Positions 24,594-32,352 of a stretch of 38,392 nucleotides of DNA are shown piece after piece. Where the stretch lies: contig JAFQEV010000013.1 in NCBI GenBank assembly GCA_017398825.1, positions 1 through 38,392 on the forward strand, in the 5' to 3' direction. Positions within the stretch are counted from its first letter, which is position 1. Each line of letters starts with the position of its first letter. The notes below the pieces were generated by a model. That model saw only the letters and a list, made by a program, of their open reading frames with translations. It made no database searches and was not told the origin of the DNA. A program made the position numbers and the translations under genes. The stretch is from Clostridia bacterium (GTDB lineage Bacteria > Bacillota > Clostridia > Christensenellales > Borkfalkiaceae).

Positions 24594-24670
24594 TGGTCTG
24601 AGTGAGAAGATTTGAACTTCCGGCCTCTTGAACCCCATTCAAGCGCGCTACCAAACTGCGCCACACCCAG
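24594..24670 (-). tRNA. tRNA-Pro (anticodon GGG)
   Basis: 77 nt on the minus strand with encoded CCA. Acceptor CTGGGTG pairs with CACTCAG. Anticodon stem CTTGA/TCAAG carries the loop ATGGGGT, giving GGG. The T arm contains GTTCAAATC. It is the second gene of a two-tRNA transcript. Confidence 0.95.
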
Positions 24671-24676
24671 ATATTT

Positions 24677-24700
24677 AGGTTTGCAAGATTTTGCAAACCT
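24677..24700 (-). other. Hairpin between the two tRNA genes
   Basis: 10-bp perfect stem AGGTTTGCAA (24677-24686) with TTGCAAACCT (24691-24700), loop GATT. It fills nearly all the spacer between tRNA-Thr and tRNA-Pro. It may guide processing of the two-tRNA precursor; without a U run it is not a good terminator. Confidence 0.5.
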
Positions 24701-24703
24701 TTG

Positions 24704-24779
<76 letters not shown>

Positions 24780-24791
24780 AATCGCTTTAAT

Positions 24792-24820
24792 ATATTAACA
24801 CAACATTTTTGTTTTGTCTA
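24792..24820 (-). promoter_or_regulatory. Promoter of the tRNA-Thr/Pro transcript
   Basis: Minus strand TAGACA (24820-24815), 17-bp spacer, TAATAT (24797-24792). The predicted start is a few bases before the tRNA-Thr 5' end. Confidence 0.6.
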
Positions 24821-24876
24821 CCATTTTAACGACTTTATAGCGAAATTTTTATTTTTTATTATTATAAAGTTGGGCA

Positions 24877-25590
24877 TTATATTTTGAATTTGAGTAGATA
24901 TTCTTTATCTTTAGCTGATACTCTATAACTATCACGGCATTTTTGTATTGATTTGTTGTTTACAAAGGTGTTTAAACTGCCGTTTTCATATAAGGTTAAG
25001 CAAACCTCTCTTCCTTTAACGAATAATTCGGATACAAGCCAAGCAACCGCCATATTAACGTAATATTCTTTTTCATTATAAAGTAATTTTATTTCATTAG
25101 CGATTTCTTTATGTAAATCGTTGAAGTTTAAAAGTTTTAGCATTATAACTACACCAAGTCTTCGCGTGAAGGGGTGCACATGTGTTGTTAAGGTTTTTGC
25201 AAAGTTAAAATATTTACTTTTATTTGAATGAGTGGGGTGAATTTTGATACTGTCAATCGTAGACCAGTTGTCAGCCAGCAACGAGTGTTCTAACAGGTAT
25301 TTCTTTTGTGTGTCAAAATCTTTGATTTTGGGAATTAGTGAGGAGATAATGATTGTATCGGTATGAGTTTCAATAGGATAAGAATTTATAAACGCTATTA
25401 TATCGCCCTTTAAAATTTCCTTACAAATACTGGCAATATCCTTACTTTTTACCATAATGCAAGGGCGTTTTGTGTTTACGATTTTTTGTTCCCAAACACC
25501 TTTTTCTTCACCACAACTAAGCGAATTAAGGTATTTTTTTAAATTTTCTATAACGGCATTGTCTATTTTGCTAAAATCAATATTATTCAT
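24877..25590 (-). CDS. DNA alkylation repair protein, AlkD-like
   Basis: 237 residues. The HEAT-like helical pattern of AlkD-type glycosylases is present: LLADNWSTIDSI (where the family usually has DNW-x2-CD), FTRRLGVVIML in the middle, and YYVNMAVAWLVSELFVKG towards the C-terminus. AlkD enzymes remove bulky alkylated purines. The gene is more AT-rich than its neighbours and uses codons rare elsewhere in the window (CTG leucine, T-ending codons before G), which suggests recent transfer. No Shine-Dalgarno is present; the -10 TACAAT lies 6 nt before the ATG, so the transcript should be leaderless. It is divergent from the SbcD-like gene. Only a weak long-loop dyad follows it. Confidence 0.85.
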   Translation of the reverse strand: MNNIDFSKIDNAVIENLKKYLNSLSCGEEKGVWEQKIVNTKRPCIMVKSKDIASICKEILKGDIIAFINSYPIETHTDTIIISSLIPKIKDFDTQKKYLLEHSLLADNWSTIDSIKIHPTHSNKSKYFNFAKTLTTHVHPFTRRLGVVIMLKLLNFNDLHKEIANEIKLLYNEKEYYVNMAVAWLVSELFVKGREVCLTLYENGSLNTFVNNKSIQKCRDSYRVSAKDKEYLLKFKI

Positions 25591-25596
25591 GCTTAT

Positions 25597-25624
25597 ATTG
25601 TATCATAATTTTTATATTTGTAAA
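25597..25624 (-). promoter_or_regulatory. Leaderless promoter of the AlkD-like gene
   Basis: Minus strand TTTACA (25624-25619), 16-bp spacer, TACAAT (25602-25597), then 6 nt to the ATG at 25590. The expected start of transcription coincides with the A of the start codon. Confidence 0.6.
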
Positions 25625-25637
25625 TTTATTTTTGCTC

Positions 25638-25666
25638 TTGAAATGTATCTTATTTTGTGTTATATT
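25638..25666 (+). promoter_or_regulatory. Promoter of the SbcD/SbcC-like operon
   Basis: TTGAAA (25638-25643), 17-bp spacer, TATATT (25661-25666), followed by AAGGAGA near 25678 and the TTG start at 25691. Confidence 0.65.
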
Positions 25667-25690
25667 AATAACACAATAAGGAGAAGTGTT

Positions 25691-26746
25691 TTGAAGATTA
25701 TTCATACTGCGGATATCCACTTGGGTTCTAAGATAGGTGGCTTTCCTAAAGAAATTTCAGAAGAGAGAAGGGAAGAGGTTAGAAACTCTTTTAAGCGAAT
25801 GGTAGTGTTTGCCGAGCAAAATGATGTTTCGGCAATAATTATCAGTGGTGACCTTTTTGATAGTGACCGTCCTTTTAGAAAGGATAAGGACTTTTTTTAT
25901 AGTGTTGTAAAATCTCACCCAAGCATTACTTTTTTCTATCTTCGTGGCAATCACGACGAGGCTGGGGAAGAACTTAACTTTGATAATCTTAAACTGTTTG
26001 GTAGCGAGTGGAATTCTTATACTTTAAACGGCGTTACAATAACGGGTGTAGAACTTTCAAGCGAAAATTCAACCTCGTATTATTCAACTTTAAATCTCGA
26101 TAAATCAAACCTCAATATCGTAATGCTCCACGGCGCTGTGGCGGACGGTGAGGGCGCTGGAATTATTAATCTTTCAAGGCTTAAGGATAAGAATATTGAC
26201 TATTTAGCGCTTGGGCATTATCATACCTTTACTGAGAATAAAATTGACGGTAGGGGAATTGCCGTATACTCCGGTTGCTTAGAAGGTAGAGGCTTTGATG
26301 AAACGGGCGATAAAGGCTTTGTGCTTTTAACGGTTGAAAGCGATAAAATCTCTCACGAATTTATTCCCTTTTCCGAGCGAAAAATCGTTTGGGATAAAGT
26401 TAGCGTTACGGGGCTATCTGACGCGTACTCAATATATTCCCGCGCAAAAGAGATAAGAAAATTCTCTTTGAGCGATATTTATCGAGTAGAGCTTATCGGC
26501 GAGCTTGATGCAGGGCTTGACGGGGTGTCGGCTGACGTTAAAAAGTATTTGTCCGACGACGTTAAGTTTATTGACGTAAAAGACAGTACAAAGAAGAAAA
26601 TCGACGTTAAAAAGTACGAAAACGACACCTCAATTATAGGTGAGTTCGTTCGAGAGGTATATAAATCAATAGACTATAGTGAAGAGGATAAAGCTCGCAT
26701 TATAGCGTACGGCTTAAAAGCTCTTTCTAACGTGGAGGTGGAATAA
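25691..26746 (+). CDS. Metallophosphoesterase, SbcD/YhaO-like DNA exonuclease subunit
   Basis: 351 residues from the TTG at 25691, chosen because AAGGAGA lies in front and the family N-terminus (KIIHTADIHLGS) begins there. A longer open frame reaching left to 25457 has no support. Calcineurin-like metal motifs are all present: D8-x-H10, GDLFD (53-57), GNHDE (86-90), LHGA, and GHYH (175-178). It should form a two-metal nuclease with the ATPase coded next, which starts at its stop codon. Such Mre11/Rad50-like pairs process DNA ends and hairpins. The C-terminal 100 residues form the capping or partner-binding part. YhaO and SbcD cannot be told apart with certainty, but the partner points to YhaO. 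Confidence 0.9.
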   Translation: MKIIHTADIHLGSKIGGFPKEISEERREEVRNSFKRMVVFAEQNDVSAIIISGDLFDSDRPFRKDKDFFYSVVKSHPSITFFYLRGNHDEAGEELNFDNLKLFGSEWNSYTLNGVTITGVELSSENSTSYYSTLNLDKSNLNIVMLHGAVADGEGAGIINLSRLKDKNIDYLALGHYHTFTENKIDGRGIAVYSGCLEGRGFDETGDKGFVLLTVESDKISHEFIPFSERKIVWDKVSVTGLSDAYSIYSRAKEIRKFSLSDIYRVELIGELDAGLDGVSADVKKYLSDDVKFIDVKDSTKKKIDVKKYENDTSIIGEFVREVYKSIDYSEEDKARIIAYGLKALSNVEVE

Positions 26747-29280
26747 TGAAACTCATATCCTGCTACGTTGAAAATTTTGGTTGTATTTCGAAAAAAGATT
26801 ATCTTTTCGACGGTAATTTAACCTCTATAAACGAGGAGAATGGTTTTGGTAAGTCAACCCTTGCATCGTTTATCAAGGCGATGTTTTACGGGCTTGATGC
26901 GTATCGTTCAAATTATTCTAAAGAAGAAAAACTCCCCGAGCGCCTCCACTATTACCCGTTTAACGGCGGTAGTTTTGGCGGTAATCTAACTTTTGAGTTT
27001 AACGAAAAAACTTATAAGATAGAGAGATTTTTCGGAGAAAAGAGTGACACGCTTGACACTTTGAGGGTGTACGTAAACGGAGAGGAAACCTTCGAGTTTG
27101 GAGAGGACGTTGGTAAAGCGGTATTCGGTGTTGATAAAGAATCGTTTGAGCGCATTGCGTTTATCGGTAGTGATGAAATAACTATTAAGTCAACCTCCAG
27201 CATAAATTTAAAGCTCAACGAGTTTTTACAAGGCACTCAGGACGACGTTAGTTTAGACGTTGCGCTTTCAAAACTTGATGCAACTGCAAAAGAATATAAA
27301 AAATCCCGCCAAAGCCGTGATAAAATCACGCTTGAGCAGGAAAAGATATCTGAACTTACTGCAAAGATAGTAAACGCTCGCGCTGTCAAGAGTGCGCTCG
27401 GTGAAAAGTTATCGAGTTTAAACGAGCTTAAAAACGCAATTTCATCAATCTCTAATGAGATTGAAGCGGCTCAAAAAACAAACGAACAAATCACCGCATA
27501 CGAGCATTACGAGGAGTTGTTATCTATTGCCTCCGCGTCAAATGAAAAAGCGCAAGAAGTTTGTAAAAAGTATAACGGCAAGTTGCCTTTAGAAGAGGAG
27601 ATAACCGCTCTTTCTAACGCTATCATTAAGGAAAGAGAGTTAACCGTTTCGCTATCTTCAGGGCTTTCTGACGGTGAAAAAATCGAGCTTGAAAATTTGC
27701 AAAAAACCTTTGCTGGCGGTGTTCCTACCGAAGAACAGCTTGTTGCCGTTGAGAACAAGGTAAACGAGCTCTCGTCTTTGCAGGCAACAAAAAGCCTCGT
27801 TGAGAGTGAAAAACCGTCTGACGCTATGCTTAAGCTCAGCGCTAAATTTTCAAGCGGGCTACCAAAGCCCGAGGTTGTAAATAGTGCCGACGGTAAAGTG
27901 GAGGAATACAAAAAGCTCAAAGCCGAGGTTGAAAGTACGGGTGGCGGAGTTATATATACTAACAAAAAGCCTCCGCTATCGCATTATTTGCCGTTTGCTA
28001 TCATTTGCGCACTTATTTTAATTGTCGGTATTGCATTGATTTTTGTAAACGCGGTGATAGGTGCTATAGTTACTGCAGTAGGCTTTTTATCAATTTTAGT
28101 AGTTGCGTTTATCTATCTTAACGCAAAAACGAGCGGTGCATACTACGGTAAAACTCAAGCGTATAACGCCTCTTGCGAGCGCGCGTCTATTATAGAAAGT
28201 GAGCTAAGAAATTTGTTAAACTCGTTTGGATATACTACGAGTGACGGCGTTTTACTTGCATATTCAACCTTTAAGCGCGATTTAAGCGACTATATAGCTC
28301 TTTTAAAAATTGAGCGAGAGAGGGTTGAAAAACTTTCAAAACTTACCGCAAGCATAAACTCGTTAAATGATGCGCTTATCAACTATTTTAACGGCTTTAA
28401 TATTAATCAAAACAATCTTCTCGGCTCGATTGCGTCGCTTAAAAGTAAAGTTAGCTCGTTTAACCTTTTAAATGCAAAGCTTGAGGGCGTAAAGGCTAAA
28501 AAACAGCGCTTAAACGCTGAAATTTCCGCTGTAAGAGAAACGATTAGCGCATTTGACAAAAAGTACGGCACAGCTGACGTAAACGCCGTTTTAGCCGACG
28601 TTAACGCCTATAAAACCGAGCTTAAAAACGCTTGCGAGCTCGATGAAAGGGCAAAGGCATACAAGGCGGAAAAGAAGATTACGGTTCGCCCGAGCGGTGC
28701 AATTACGGATATTTCAAATCTCAATTCAACCCTTATCAAAATGCAGGAGGACTACGCTTTATTATCCTCGCAAATTGAGGCTGACGAGTACGCCGTTGAA
28801 CGCCTTGACGGTTACGTTTCAGATAAGGCAGTAGCAGAAGAAAATCTCGCGCGCTATAAGAAAAACTATCAGCTTTTAACTGCAACTATCGCCTTTTTAC
28901 AAAAGGCTGAGCAAAACCTCAAGGACCGTTACGTAAAGCCGGTAAAAGATGAATTTTTAAAGTATTCCGCTCTTATCGAACAAACTCTTGGCGAAAAGGT
29001 TACTATGACTAAAAACTTTGAAATAACCTTTGAGCGAAACGGCAAGGAGCGTAGTGAAAAGCACTTGAGCGCTGGAATAAAGAGTATATGTGCGCTTTGT
29101 TTCCGCTTGGCACTTATTAAAAATATGTATCGGGATAAAGCCCCTTTCTTGATTTTAGACGACCCCTTCGTATTTTTAGACGAGCCTCATTTTGAAAAGG
29201 TTAAATCGGTAATCGCCGAGCTTTCAAAAGAAATGCAAATTATATACTTTACTTGCCACGACAGTAGAAAAATCAAATAA
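26746..29280 (+). CDS. Rad50/SbcC-like coiled-coil ATPase with membrane hairpin (YhaN type)
   Basis: 844 residues, ATG overlapping the previous stop by one base. The split ATPase has Walker A ENGFGKST at about 33-40, signature HLSAGIKSICAL, and Walker B PFLILDDPFVFLD near the end. Between lie long coiled coils (about 170-400 and 470-740). They are broken at about 413-460 by two strongly hydrophobic helices (LPFAIICALILIVGIALIF, GAIVTAVGFLSILVVAFIYL). Membrane helices at this place, instead of a zinc hook (CxxC), are the mark of YhaN-like proteins and tie the nuclease to the membrane. It works with the metallophosphoesterase coded upstream on DNA ends. Length is shorter than classic SbcC (about 1050). 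Confidence 0.88.
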   Translation: MKLISCYVENFGCISKKDYLFDGNLTSINEENGFGKSTLASFIKAMFYGLDAYRSNYSKEEKLPERLHYYPFNGGSFGGNLTFEFNEKTYKIERFFGEKSDTLDTLRVYVNGEETFEFGEDVGKAVFGVDKESFERIAFIGSDEITIKSTSSINLKLNEFLQGTQDDVSLDVALSKLDATAKEYKKSRQSRDKITLEQEKISELTAKIVNARAVKSALGEKLSSLNELKNAISSISNEIEAAQKTNEQITAYEHYEELLSIASASNEKAQEVCKKYNGKLPLEEEITALSNAIIKERELTVSLSSGLSDGEKIELENLQKTFAGGVPTEEQLVAVENKVNELSSLQATKSLVESEKPSDAMLKLSAKFSSGLPKPEVVNSADGKVEEYKKLKAEVESTGGGVIYTNKKPPLSHYLPFAIICALILIVGIALIFVNAVIGAIVTAVGFLSILVVAFIYLNAKTSGAYYGKTQAYNASCERASIIESELRNLLNSFGYTTSDGVLLAYSTFKRDLSDYIALLKIERERVEKLSKLTASINSLNDALINYFNGFNINQNNLLGSIASLKSKVSSFNLLNAKLEGVKAKKQRLNAEISAVRETISAFDKKYGTADVNAVLADVNAYKTELKNACELDERAKAYKAEKKITVRPSGAITDISNLNSTLIKMQEDYALLSSQIEADEYAVERLDGYVSDKAVAEENLARYKKNYQLLTATIAFLQKAEQNLKDRYVKPVKDEFLKYSALIEQTLGEKVTMTKNFEITFERNGKERSEKHLSAGIKSICALCFRLALIKNMYRDKAPFLILDDPFVFLDEPHFEKVKSVIAELSKEMQIIYFTCHDSRKIK

Positions 29281-29310
29281 AAAAACAGCGGGAAAACCGC
29301 TGTTTTTTTT
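29281..29310. terminator. Terminator between the YhaN-like gene and hpt
   Basis: Stem ACAGCGG/CCGCTGT (29285-29291 with 29297-29303), with an A tract before and eight T after, so it can work in both directions. It sits between convergent genes. Confidence 0.85.
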
Positions 29311-29318
29311 AATATAAA

Positions 29319-29855
29319 TTATTTTTCGTAAACGTGCCTTGATAAAATTCTAACGTCGGGCAACGTTCTAAAGTCCTCATTATAGTCAAGACCATAGCCA
29401 ACAACAAACTCGTCGGGAATTTCATAGCCAACGTAGTCAACGGCAATGTCTCTAACGCGCCTGTCAGGTTTATCTAAGAACGCACAAATTTTAACTGATG
29501 CAGGGTTTCTCGATAATAAGAGGTTTTTAAGATTGTATAAGGTGTTGCCGGAATCGATAATATCCTCAACGATAATAACGTGCTTATTTTCAATATCGCA
29601 CGTCAAATCCGTTTTAATATTTAAAACGCCGGAAGATTCCGTGCCCGAGCCGTAGCTTGAAACGCACATAAAGTCAAGCTGAGCGGGGGTGGTAACGTTC
29701 CTTAACAAATCCGCGGTAAAAAACATACTGCCTTTCATAATGCAAATAAAAATGGGGTTGAGCCCTTTATAATCTTCGCTGATTTTAGCGGATATTTCTT
29801 TAACCTTCTTGTCAATCTGCTCTTTGGAGATTAACACTTTATCGAATACGTTCAT
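29319..29855 (-). CDS. hpt: Hypoxanthine phosphoribosyltransferase
   Basis: 178 residues, the usual length. The PRPP-binding loop VIIVEDIIDSGNTL is at about 93-106. The N-terminal KGSMFF (PPi loop) and CVSSYGSGTESSG (flexible catalytic loop with SY) are present, and the purine-binding region PDEFVVGYGLDYNE has the aromatic and Asp residues expected. It salvages hypoxanthine and guanine to IMP and GMP in the cytoplasm. The ribosome site is TAAGGAA, with a perfect hairpin immediately upstream. It follows rpmB on the same strand but a terminator lies between, so it probably has its own start. Confidence 0.96.
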   Translation of the reverse strand: MNVFDKVLISKEQIDKKVKEISAKISEDYKGLNPIFICIMKGSMFFTADLLRNVTTPAQLDFMCVSSYGSGTESSGVLNIKTDLTCDIENKHVIIVEDIIDSGNTLYNLKNLLLSRNPASVKICAFLDKPDRRVRDIAVDYVGYEIPDEFVVGYGLDYNEDFRTLPDVRILSRHVYEK

Positions 29856-29868
29856 ATTAATTCCTTAG

Positions 29869-29887
29869 TAAGCGTTAGAAACGCTTA
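29869..29887 (-). promoter_or_regulatory. Hairpin directly upstream of the hpt ribosome site
   Basis: Perfect 8-bp stem TAAGCGTT (29869-29876) with AACGCTTA (29880-29887), AGA loop. It touches the Shine-Dalgarno (29862-29868) and could affect hpt translation or mRNA stability. Confidence 0.4.
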
Positions 29888-29904
29888 ATTTATTTATAAC
29901 AAAA

Positions 29905-29926
29905 AAGACCGCGAAAATGCAGTCTT
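29905..29926 (-). terminator. Terminator of rpmB
   Basis: Minus strand AAGACTGC (29926-29919) pairs with GCGGTCTT (29912-29905), using one G-U pair, followed by a run of U. On the plus strand the same pair is a mismatch, so it is a minus-strand terminator. Confidence 0.75.
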
Positions 29927-29933
29927 AGATGCT

Positions 29934-30122
29934 TTAAGCTCTTTCTACTTTTTTGCTCTTAAGGCAACGAGCACAAACGTATTCAGAACTTACTACACCG
30001 TCGTTAACAACTCTTACCTTTTGAACGTTAGCGTTGTATAAGCGGGGAGTTTTACGGTTACTGTGGCTTACCTTGTTGCCGGATAATTTGCCTTTTCCGC
30101 AAACGCTACATACTTTTGACAT
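29934..30122 (-). CDS. rpmB: Ribosomal protein bL28
   Basis: 62 residues starting MSKVCSVCGKGKLSGN at the ATG at 30122, which is 7-8 nt behind GGAGG; a GTG three codons upstream overlaps that ribosome site and is rejected. The family pattern VSHSNRKTPRLYNANVQKV is clear. Two CxxC pairs (CSVC, CARC) mark the zinc-binding form of L28. It is a small 50S subunit protein. It is divergent from the yloU-like gene, a conserved order in Bacillota. Confidence 0.97.
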   Translation of the reverse strand: MSKVCSVCGKGKLSGNKVSHSNRKTPRLYNANVQKVRVVNDGVVSSEYVCARCLKSKKVERA

Positions 30123-30168
30123 AAAATGCACCTCCGAAAAAAATGCTTATAATTATTTTTGCATATAT

Positions 30169-30197
30169 ACTTTATCATTATTCGCCAAAAAAAGCAA
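30169..30197 (-). promoter_or_regulatory. Promoter of rpmB
   Basis: Minus strand TTGCTT (30197-30192), 17-bp spacer, TAAAGT (30174-30169). Confidence 0.55.
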
Positions 30198-30266
30198 CAA
30201 TTTTGAGGATAAATAATAAATTATTTTTTGCGTATGCTAAAAATTTTTAAAAACTTTCTTTTTTTG

Positions 30267-30295
30267 TTGCAAAATTAGTCGTAATATTGTAAAAT
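30267..30295 (+). promoter_or_regulatory. Promoter of the yloU-fakA-recG operon
   Basis: TTGCAA (30267-30272), 17-bp spacer, TAAAAT (30290-30295). AAGGAGAG follows in front of the ATG at 30325. Confidence 0.65.
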
Positions 30296-30324
30296 AAGTA
30301 TATATTGAATTTAAGGAGAGAGTC

Positions 30325-30675
30325 ATGGCAATTAAAACTAACAATGCTTGCGGTATAATTTCCATATCCGATAACGCTATTGCTAAGATAGCCGCTCACG
30401 CAACGCTTGACTGTTACGGTATAGTTGAACTCGTATCACGCCATTTTACTGACTCTCTTTTAGTTTTGTTCGGTAAAGGTAGAGGCGCAAAGGGTGTTAA
30501 GGTTGAAATAAAGAACGGCCGTATCTTTATCGAGGTATCCGTTATTATCAAGTTCGGCGTATCAATCTCCGCTGTGGCGGACAGTTTGAAGGAAACCATC
30601 AAGTACAACGTTGAGAAGTTTACCGGTATGGTCGTTGATACGGTTGACGTTAATATTACGGGTGTTAAACTTTGA
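30325..30675 (+). CDS. Asp23/Gls24 (YloU-like) envelope stress family protein
   Basis: 116 residues behind AAGGAG. The Asp23 fold is visible: GIISISDNAIAKIAAHATLDCYGIV at the N-terminus, VKVEIKNGRIFIEVSVIIKFG in the centre and the final VDTVDVNITGV. Family members lie under the cell membrane and are linked with envelope stress and fatty acid/lipid handling. It comes first in an operon with the FakA-like kinase and recG, the order seen in Bacillus and many Clostridia. No signal peptide or membrane helix is present. Confidence 0.92.
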   Translation: MAIKTNNACGIISISDNAIAKIAAHATLDCYGIVELVSRHFTDSLLVLFGKGRGAKGVKVEIKNGRIFIEVSVIIKFGVSISAVADSLKETIKYNVEKFTGMVVDTVDVNITGVKL

Positions 30676-30694
30676 TTGTACAGGAGTTTTTTAG

Positions 30695-32317
30695 ATGAAA
30701 ACCATTAACGGCGTAATGCTGTCTAAAATGATAACTAACGCATCAAAATTATTAGATCTTCACAGGGAGAAGATTGATGCGCTCAACGTATTCCCCGTAC
30801 CCGATGGTGACACGGGTACTAATATGTCTTTAACCGTAAAATCGGCGGTTAAGGAACTTAAAAACGTAAAATCAAACACTATTTTAGAGGTTTGTGACGC
30901 GACTACCAAGGGCGCTTTAAGAGGCGCAAGAGGCAACTCGGGCGTTATCACCTCGCAGGTGTTTAGAGGTATTTGTTCGGTACTTAGCAAGGCTCAAGAG
31001 ATTGATATTAAGGTATTTGTAAAATCAATGAAGTCTGCTACCGAGATTGCGTATAGCGCTGTGTCCAAGCCAAAGGAAGGAACGATGCTCAGCGTTTGCA
31101 AAGCTATGAGCGAGGCTGCGGTATCTTCTAAGGCAAGGTCTTTTGAAGATTTATTTGCTGATATCATAAAAGCTGGTGACGTTGCTCTTGCATATACTCC
31201 CGAACAACTCCCCGTACTTAAAAAAGCCGGCGTTGTTGACTCTGGTGGTATGGGTTTACTCACAATCTTTAAAGGTATGCAAAAGGCTCTTTTAGGTGAA
31301 GAGATTGAGGCTGCGGAAGAAGATTTAGAGCCTGTAAAGGAAGAAAAAGAGCACGATCACGCTGATATTTTTAGCCTTGGCGCTATTGAATTTGGCTATT
31401 GTACCGAGTTTTTCATTATAAACATTAAGAAAAAGACCACTTTAGCTGCTATTGATAGGCTTCGTGAGTATTTAATGACGATAGGTGACAGCGTTATAGT
31501 AGTTGGCGACCTTGAGTTTGTTAAAGTTCACGTTCACACCAACAATCCCGGCCGTGCCTTATCTCACGCGTTAGAGCTTGGTGAGGTTGACAAGGTTAAG
31601 ATTGAAAACATGCTCGAACAAAACCGCGAGCTCGTTAAAAAGTACGAGGCGGAAAGAAAAGAGATGGGCATGCTTGCAATTTGCTCTGGTAAGGGTTTTG
31701 AAGAGATGTTTAAAGATATCGGTGTTGACGGTGTTGTTGAGGGTGGTCAAACTATGAACCCCTCGGCGAGTGACATTGCTGACGCGATTATGAGGATAAA
31801 CGCTAAAAACGTATTCGTATTCCCGAACAATAAGAACATCACTTTAGCAGCTGAACAGTCAAAGCAGTTGGTTGAGAATAGGAACGTTCACGTTATTCCC
31901 ACTAAAAACATTCCGCAGGGCATACTTGCAGCGCTTGAATTTAACCCCGAGGAGTCGCCGTCCGTTAACAAAATCAATATGCTCCACGCGATTGACAACG
32001 TTGTTGCAGGTCAGGTAACCTACGCGGTTAGAAACAGCAAGACTGACGGATTTACGCTTAAAACGGGCGATATTATCGGTCTTAACGACAAAAAGATACT
32101 TGCAAAGGCTAATAAAATCGGCGATTGCGTTAAGGAACTCGTTTCCAAGCTTGCAACTGATTCTCATTGCGTTGTTAACCTCTATTATGGTGAAGACGTT
32201 AAGGAAGAGGATGCCGAGGCGGTAGCGGACCTTTTAAGAGAGGCTTTCCCGTCGCTTGACGTTGAGCTTTTCTATGGCGGTCAGGCAGTATACTACTATA
32301 TAATTTCACTTGAATAA
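30695..32317 (+). CDS. fakA: FakA-like fatty acid kinase (DAK2 domain, YloV)
   Basis: 540 residues behind AGGAG, 19 bp after the previous gene. The N-terminal DAK2 nucleotide-binding domain holds NVFPVPDGDTGTNM (residues about 27-40) with the metal-binding aspartates and GARGNSGVITSQVFRG. A middle domain follows (KEHDHADIFSLGAIEFGYCTEF), with the acidic-His linker, and a C-terminal domain with VHVHTNNPG and VIEGGQTMNPS-like VVEGGQTMNPSASD. It phosphorylates fatty acids held by a FakB carrier protein, feeding exogenous fatty acids into phospholipids. No fakB gene is in the window. All expected motifs and the usual length are present. Confidence 0.93.
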   Translation: MKTINGVMLSKMITNASKLLDLHREKIDALNVFPVPDGDTGTNMSLTVKSAVKELKNVKSNTILEVCDATTKGALRGARGNSGVITSQVFRGICSVLSKAQEIDIKVFVKSMKSATEIAYSAVSKPKEGTMLSVCKAMSEAAVSSKARSFEDLFADIIKAGDVALAYTPEQLPVLKKAGVVDSGGMGLLTIFKGMQKALLGEEIEAAEEDLEPVKEEKEHDHADIFSLGAIEFGYCTEFFIINIKKKTTLAAIDRLREYLMTIGDSVIVVGDLEFVKVHVHTNNPGRALSHALELGEVDKVKIENMLEQNRELVKKYEAERKEMGMLAICSGKGFEEMFKDIGVDGVVEGGQTMNPSASDIADAIMRINAKNVFVFPNNKNITLAAEQSKQLVENRNVHVIPTKNIPQGILAALEFNPEESPSVNKINMLHAIDNVVAGQVTYAVRNSKTDGFTLKTGDIIGLNDKKILAKANKIGDCVKELVSKLATDSHCVVNLYYGEDVKEEDAEAVADLLREAFPSLDVELFYGGQAVYYYIISLE

Positions 32318-32352
32318 GGAGAAGGGGCGGAGATTTCGTCCCTTTTAATTTT

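Noticed and set aside
25457-25690. N-terminal extension of the SbcD-like protein
   Set aside because: It runs antisense to the AlkD-like gene and across both promoters; the TTG at 25691 has a ribosome site and matches the family start.
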